Assembly (NCBI RefSeq): GCF_018687715.1
Contig: NC_056760.1
Span: 11,272,001-11,336,000 of the forward strand
Length of the DNA stretch: 64,000 nucleotides
Direction of reading: 5' to 3'
From: Carya illinoinensis
Taxonomy: Eukaryota; Streptophyta; Magnoliopsida; Fagales; Juglandaceae
The notes beneath the pieces were generated by a model. The model did not search any database. It was not told the DNA's origin and saw only the letters and a list, made by a program, of their open reading frames with translations. The position numbers and the translations under genes were made by a program. Positions 60,660-64,000 of this stretch are shown piece after piece (position 1 is the stretch's first letter; every line of letters starts with the position of its first letter).

Positions 60660-61981
60660 TGATGGCTTGCAAAATTTCATATTGCAGATTTTACAAGTTC
60701 GCTCGAGCGGAGGCTTTTGGCCGCTCGAGCGAATTCAGGCAGATTCAAACGCTCGACTGCCGCTCGACAGGGAGCTCGAGCAGGTTGCTGAAAAACGAAG
60801 ATCGCTCGAGCGGAGACATTGGCCGCTCGAGCGAAATCAGGCAGAGTCGAACGCTCGATGTGCGCTCGATAGGACGCTCGAGCGAAATCAGGCAGAGTCG
60901 AACGCTCGACGCGCGCTCGACACCCCGCTCGAGCGAACATCGTATTTTGACAGATTTTAGGTTTTCCGCCGTGGGACCATATAAAAGGCCATTCTTCACT
61001 CTAGAGCCGCGGTTTTTGACTGGAGAACACTCTTTGGGAGAGAAAAACATAGCTAGAGGGATTCAAATCATTTGTTTTGGAGACGGAATTCCAATTTATT
61101 GCACGTACGTTGGATTCTTACACGAGCACGGACGGGAGAAAGGCGTTGAATCGTTCTCTTGAGCTTTTGACGACCAGTTGAGGCTGCAAGGAGGATTTTT
61201 CAGTGTTTATTTTCTTCTTCCCATCTTCTCAGAATAATTATGGTGAATTCGTTTATGTTGAATTCCAATTCTAGTATGAGCTAAATTTTCTTCTTTCTAG
61301 GAAAACGATGTAACCTAATTCCGAACTATGCTTGTTTGTCCATGCTAATTTAATGCAATTCTCTCTTTGTTTATCTGATTTATTCTGAGTTTAATGCTTC
61401 TAATTAACTGGCCATTGATTAGATGATTATTAATCTTGTGATTTGCTATCGAAAGAGGGAATCATAGGGTAGATCTTGGATATTTCAGCATAGGTAAGTA
61501 TAGAGATCGAAAGACTTGTATGAACCTGTGTAGTAATTAAATCATTGGTCTTATTGCGTTCTTGATTATTTAATTTGCATACTCTTGTGTGAATTGATAA
61601 ACTAGAATCAATTCTAATTGACTATCGAAAGAGGCTTTTGGATGAATTAGAGATTTGCTAATAGACAAAAGAGGTTTAAGTTAAATTAGCTGGATGAGAA
61701 AAGCATAGTGAAGAATTATGGTGAAATCGATTTCCTAGAAGTTTTCTTCCCTATTGAATTTGATCTTCAAACATCAGTTTTACTTTCTTTGCTTATTTCT
61801 CTTGAGTTGATCTAGTTTTATTTGCTACTACAAAAACCTTAGCGATTTCTCTAGATAAAATTGAGATTAGCATAATTTTGGTATTTGGCAAGAGTAAGGT
61901 ACCAATCCCTGAAGACGATACTCTTCTTATTACTTTACTATAAAACTACGATACTGTGCACTTGCAGTTTTGCACCGGTCA
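60660..61981 (+). repeat. 3' LTR of the gypsy element
   Basis: 1,322 bp. U3 has six perfect CGCTCGAGCG palindromes: 60700-60709, 60722-60731, 60803-60812, 60824-60833, 60875-60884 and 60926-60935. The TATA box is at 60980-60986. TSD acatg follows at 61982-61986. Confidence 0.95.
60695..60986 (+). promoter_or_regulatory. U3 palindrome/promoter cassette (gypsy 3' LTR)
   Basis: The same as 55240-55531, with the second palindrome perfect here. The spacing between paired palindromes across the GGAG spacer is 21-22 bp, as in the copia cassette (6825 and 6846). Confidence 0.75.
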
Positions 61982-61986
61982 ACATG

Positions 61987-62653
61987 CCATACACCAAAAT
62001 TCTCAGCTTCTATTTCAAATTAAATGGGATCCCGAGGGGTGGGGAGCATCATGTGACCAAGATACCTAATATCCATTTTGAAATCAAATAGCTAAAAACC
62101 AAGCACGAAACAATTACCTGCTATTTTACTTGGTATTAATGGAAAGATCATGAAACAGAACACCATTTCAGCATCAACCAGTAGATATGGTTGCTAATAT
62201 GCAGAATTCAGTCATCTCGATTTCTTGATGGAAAGTATGGAAATTTCAACAACTATGATTTTACTTGGTCATTAATGGAAATATCATGAAACATAACACC
62301 ATTTCAGTATCATACAAGAAATATCATGAAACAACTACACCATTTTAGTATCATAAAAGAAATATCATGAAACAGAACACCATTTCAGTATCCATCATTA
62401 TTAAACAGAGATTTCAAATGCAAATTAATCTCGAAGGGTGGACATAAATATTTTATACATTTATGCACACATGTTAAATATTGTAAATATTTTTCATTTC
62501 GCATCTAGGGTTTCTATTAGGTAGCATACTAATCAAACTTTTTTCTTACAAATTTCGGTCTATTAGGTTTCCAAATGCAGTTCACTATACAGAGAGAAAA
62601 AGACATTGAGTAAAACAGAGGCAAAATTTTTTTCCTAAACCCTAGAATACAAA
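61987..62653. other. Intergenic DNA with a 40-bp tandem repeat
   Basis: No gene seen. A unit of about 40 bp (AATATCATGAAACA plus ACACCATTTCAGTATCATA) is repeated three times from about 62279 to 62395. A related single copy lies at about 62146. Confidence 0.6.
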
Positions 62654-63292
62654 TTACCCGCTTGCAGATCTGCGGGCTTCAATGGGCTGAGGTGTCGGTG
62701 GACTGAGGCGTCGGTGGACTGAGGGCCAAGCATCGGTGGAATGACCAAGATCGACAACCAGTGGTTTTGCGTCGGTGGTTTGAACGAAAGCCCAGGAGCC
62801 GATTGTGGTTTGAACGGAAGCCCAGGAGCCGATTGTGGTTTGAACGGAAGCCCAAGAGCCGATTGTGGTTTGAACGGCAACCAATGGTTCTGCGTCGTGG
62901 GGGGATGTGTATTCTACGGAGGGCAAGGCAGATTGTGGGGAATGGAGCATGGGTTCAGAGGATTCAAGGGGAAATGGCTGACTCCATTTCGCGAGGGCTG
63001 TAACGGGTCGGGGGAAGAAAAATATTACGTCGAGCCTGAGGGATTCAAGGGCTGTCAACGGAGGGGTTCTACGGCAGATTCTGGAGATGAAGGGGGGAAT
63101 GGCTTTAGGGCTGTAAGGGGCTGTCTCTGTTTCGTGAGGGCTGTAAGGGGTCGGGGGAAGAGTTAGGGCTAAGAGAGAATTAGGGATCCCCAGGGCCCCC
63201 GGCTTCGAGATGAGAGCATTGTGAGTGTGAACCGGTTCGGTGCGTTTTAGTGAACCCAGCCTACACGTCATGCGTGCAACGGCTTCAGCCAA
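62654..63292 (-). other. Unrecognised 212-codon minus-strand frame with internal repeats
   Basis: An open frame of 212 codons on the minus strand (MAEAVARMTCRLGSLKRTEP...). Its C-terminal half repeats the ten-residue block QTTIGSWASV, encoded by the 30-bp tandem array at 62778-62867. The protein matches no family I know and is rich in Pro, Ser and Thr. An overlapping plus-strand frame of 141 codons (62741-63166) repeats GLNGSPGADC from the same array. Neither can be called a gene without transcript evidence. Confidence 0.3.
62778..62880 (+). repeat. 30-bp tandem array
   Basis: Three units of GTTTGAACGGAAGCCCAGGA plus GCCGATTGTG start at 62778, 62808 and 62838, with a partial fourth from 62868. 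Nearby, GTCGGTGGACTGAG occurs twice (62695-62722) with a variant after it. Confidence 0.92.
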
Positions 63293-63764
63293 ACAGTGGC
63301 TTCCGCGTAGATTATTTCATAAATTATTGAGAAGAAAATCAAAATATATACATAACCTGGGAATTTATGGTTCTTGCCGTCAAAACCATCCCATTGAAAA
63401 CATGTAATCGAACGAATGTGTTATTCTTTTGAAGAGGTCTAGTCTTTCGGAAGAGCTAATGTTACTCATTATTTTAATTTTAATTTTTTTTATTATTTTA
63501 TGATTTAATATTAGATAATTAAAAATTATTTATTATATTTTACTTGTAAATCTATCATCTAATACTATATTAAAAGATGATAAGAAAAGAGATCATGAAT
63601 AAATAATTCTGTATATAATCATAAAGTACATAAATATTATGTAATCACTTAAAAAAGAAAGAAATAAAATTTATTATTAAAAAATTAATTTTTTTTTACG
63701 TGTGTCCTATATTTTATTCACATTTATTAAAATAATTACGTGATAATTATACAATTCACAGTTA
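63293..63764. other. AT-rich flank with a MITE-B copy
   Basis: No gene seen. Positions 63605-63760 resemble MITE-B (TATATAATCATAAAGTACATAA, TAAAAAATTAATTTTTTTT), with TACGTGATAATTATACAATT at the right. Confidence 0.4.
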
Positions 63765-63952
63765 GGGTTGGGCAACCCGGCCGGATTTTTTTCTGGCCCG
63801 GTCCGGAACCCGGGGGCACCCGGTCCGACTACCGGATTTAAAACCCAGTACCCGATTTTAAATCCAGTACCCGAGTTTTTTTAAAACCCAAACCTAATGC
63901 CTGCGTTATATGCCCTGCATCCCGAATCCCCGATTCCCCCCTCCCTAATCTG

Positions 63953-64000
<48 letters not shown>
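63765..64000 (+). mobile_element. Left end of a further hAT-like element, cut by the window edge
   Basis: TTAGGGTTGGGCAACCCGGCC matches the hAT copy 1 terminus (TAGGGGTGGGTAACGGGGCC) at most positions. It is followed by GC-rich subterminal text with a direct repeat of AAATCCAGTACCCGA-like words and then a CT microsatellite, the same order as in hAT copies 1 and 2. The right end lies outside the window, so no target duplication can be checked. Confidence 0.5.
63955..64000 (+). repeat. (CT)n microsatellite at the window end
   Basis: A run of CT repeats reaching the last base of the window; total length unknown. Confidence 0.95.

Larger units (their letters stand above)
55205..61981 (+). mobile_element. 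Young Athila-type gypsy element lacking pol (TR-GAG-like)
   Basis: A 6.78-kb Ty3-gypsy-related element has two 1,322-bp LTRs (TGATGG to CCGGTCA), TSD acatg, and a primer-binding site TGGCGCCGTTGCCGGGGA typical of Athila/Tat elements. One long gag-protease frame is followed by a 1.67-kb 3' region. No reverse transcriptase, RNase H or integrase is present. This matches the class of gag-only LTR elements described as TR-GAG. The LTRs differ at only three sites by my reading, so insertion was recent and mobilisation must have used enzymes from another element. The U3 palindrome cassette is shared with the copia element at 2.3-7.3 kb. Confidence 0.95.

Overview
The window is nuclear DNA from a flowering plant, probably a eudicot tree. 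It has plant-specific gene families (DELLA, FAR1/FRS, a Raf-like HT1-type kinase, an At1g16860-type membrane protein), spliceosomal GT-AG introns, and a dense load of plant LTR retrotransposons, hAT relics and MITEs. Some AT-rich MITEs look like ones common in Fagales, but that placement is a weak guess. There are no operons, bacterial signals or CRISPR arrays, and I saw no rRNA or tRNA gene.

Layout. Positions 1-1612 hold no gene I recognise. At 1613-2253 (minus) lies the N-terminal GA-perception part of a DELLA gene without its GRAS domain. A complete but decayed Ty1-copia element (2259-7331, TSD atatg) sits against its 5' end. After a repeat-rich spacer comes an apparently intact Raf-like kinase gene (three exons, 13473 down to 10564, 374 aa). 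Positions 14663-17986 are a dead hAT element. Two related, pol-deleted, minus-strand copia-type elements lie at 19587-23411 (TSD tcccc) and 31511-35660 (TSD gtttt); each carries a 46-bp array that grades into a 152/153-bp array. Between them is a second hAT wreck (about 26160-30950), itself invaded by at least two other sequences. Positions 35.7-43.4 kb are AT-rich MITE territory.

An intact four-exon gene for an At1g16860-like membrane protein runs from 43401 to 47033. A FAR1-RELATED SEQUENCE/MULE-derived gene (50642-53276) keeps all its domains but has two in-frame stops. A small two-exon GRF-zinc-finger/coiled-coil gene lies convergently at 54429-54821 (minus). A very young Athila-type gypsy element (55205-61981, TSD acatg) follows, with two 1,322-bp LTRs differing at only three positions I could find; it has gag-protease but no RT, RNase H or integrase. 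The window ends in a short-tandem-repeat locus and what looks like another hAT terminus.

Most notable observation: the copia element (2.3-7.3 kb) and the unrelated Athila gypsy element (55.2-62.0 kb) carry a colinear U3 promoter cassette of nearly 300 bp. It is built of repeated 10-bp CGCTCGAGCG palindromes and ends at the TATA box. This suggests a promoter module shared across two retrotransposon superfamilies.
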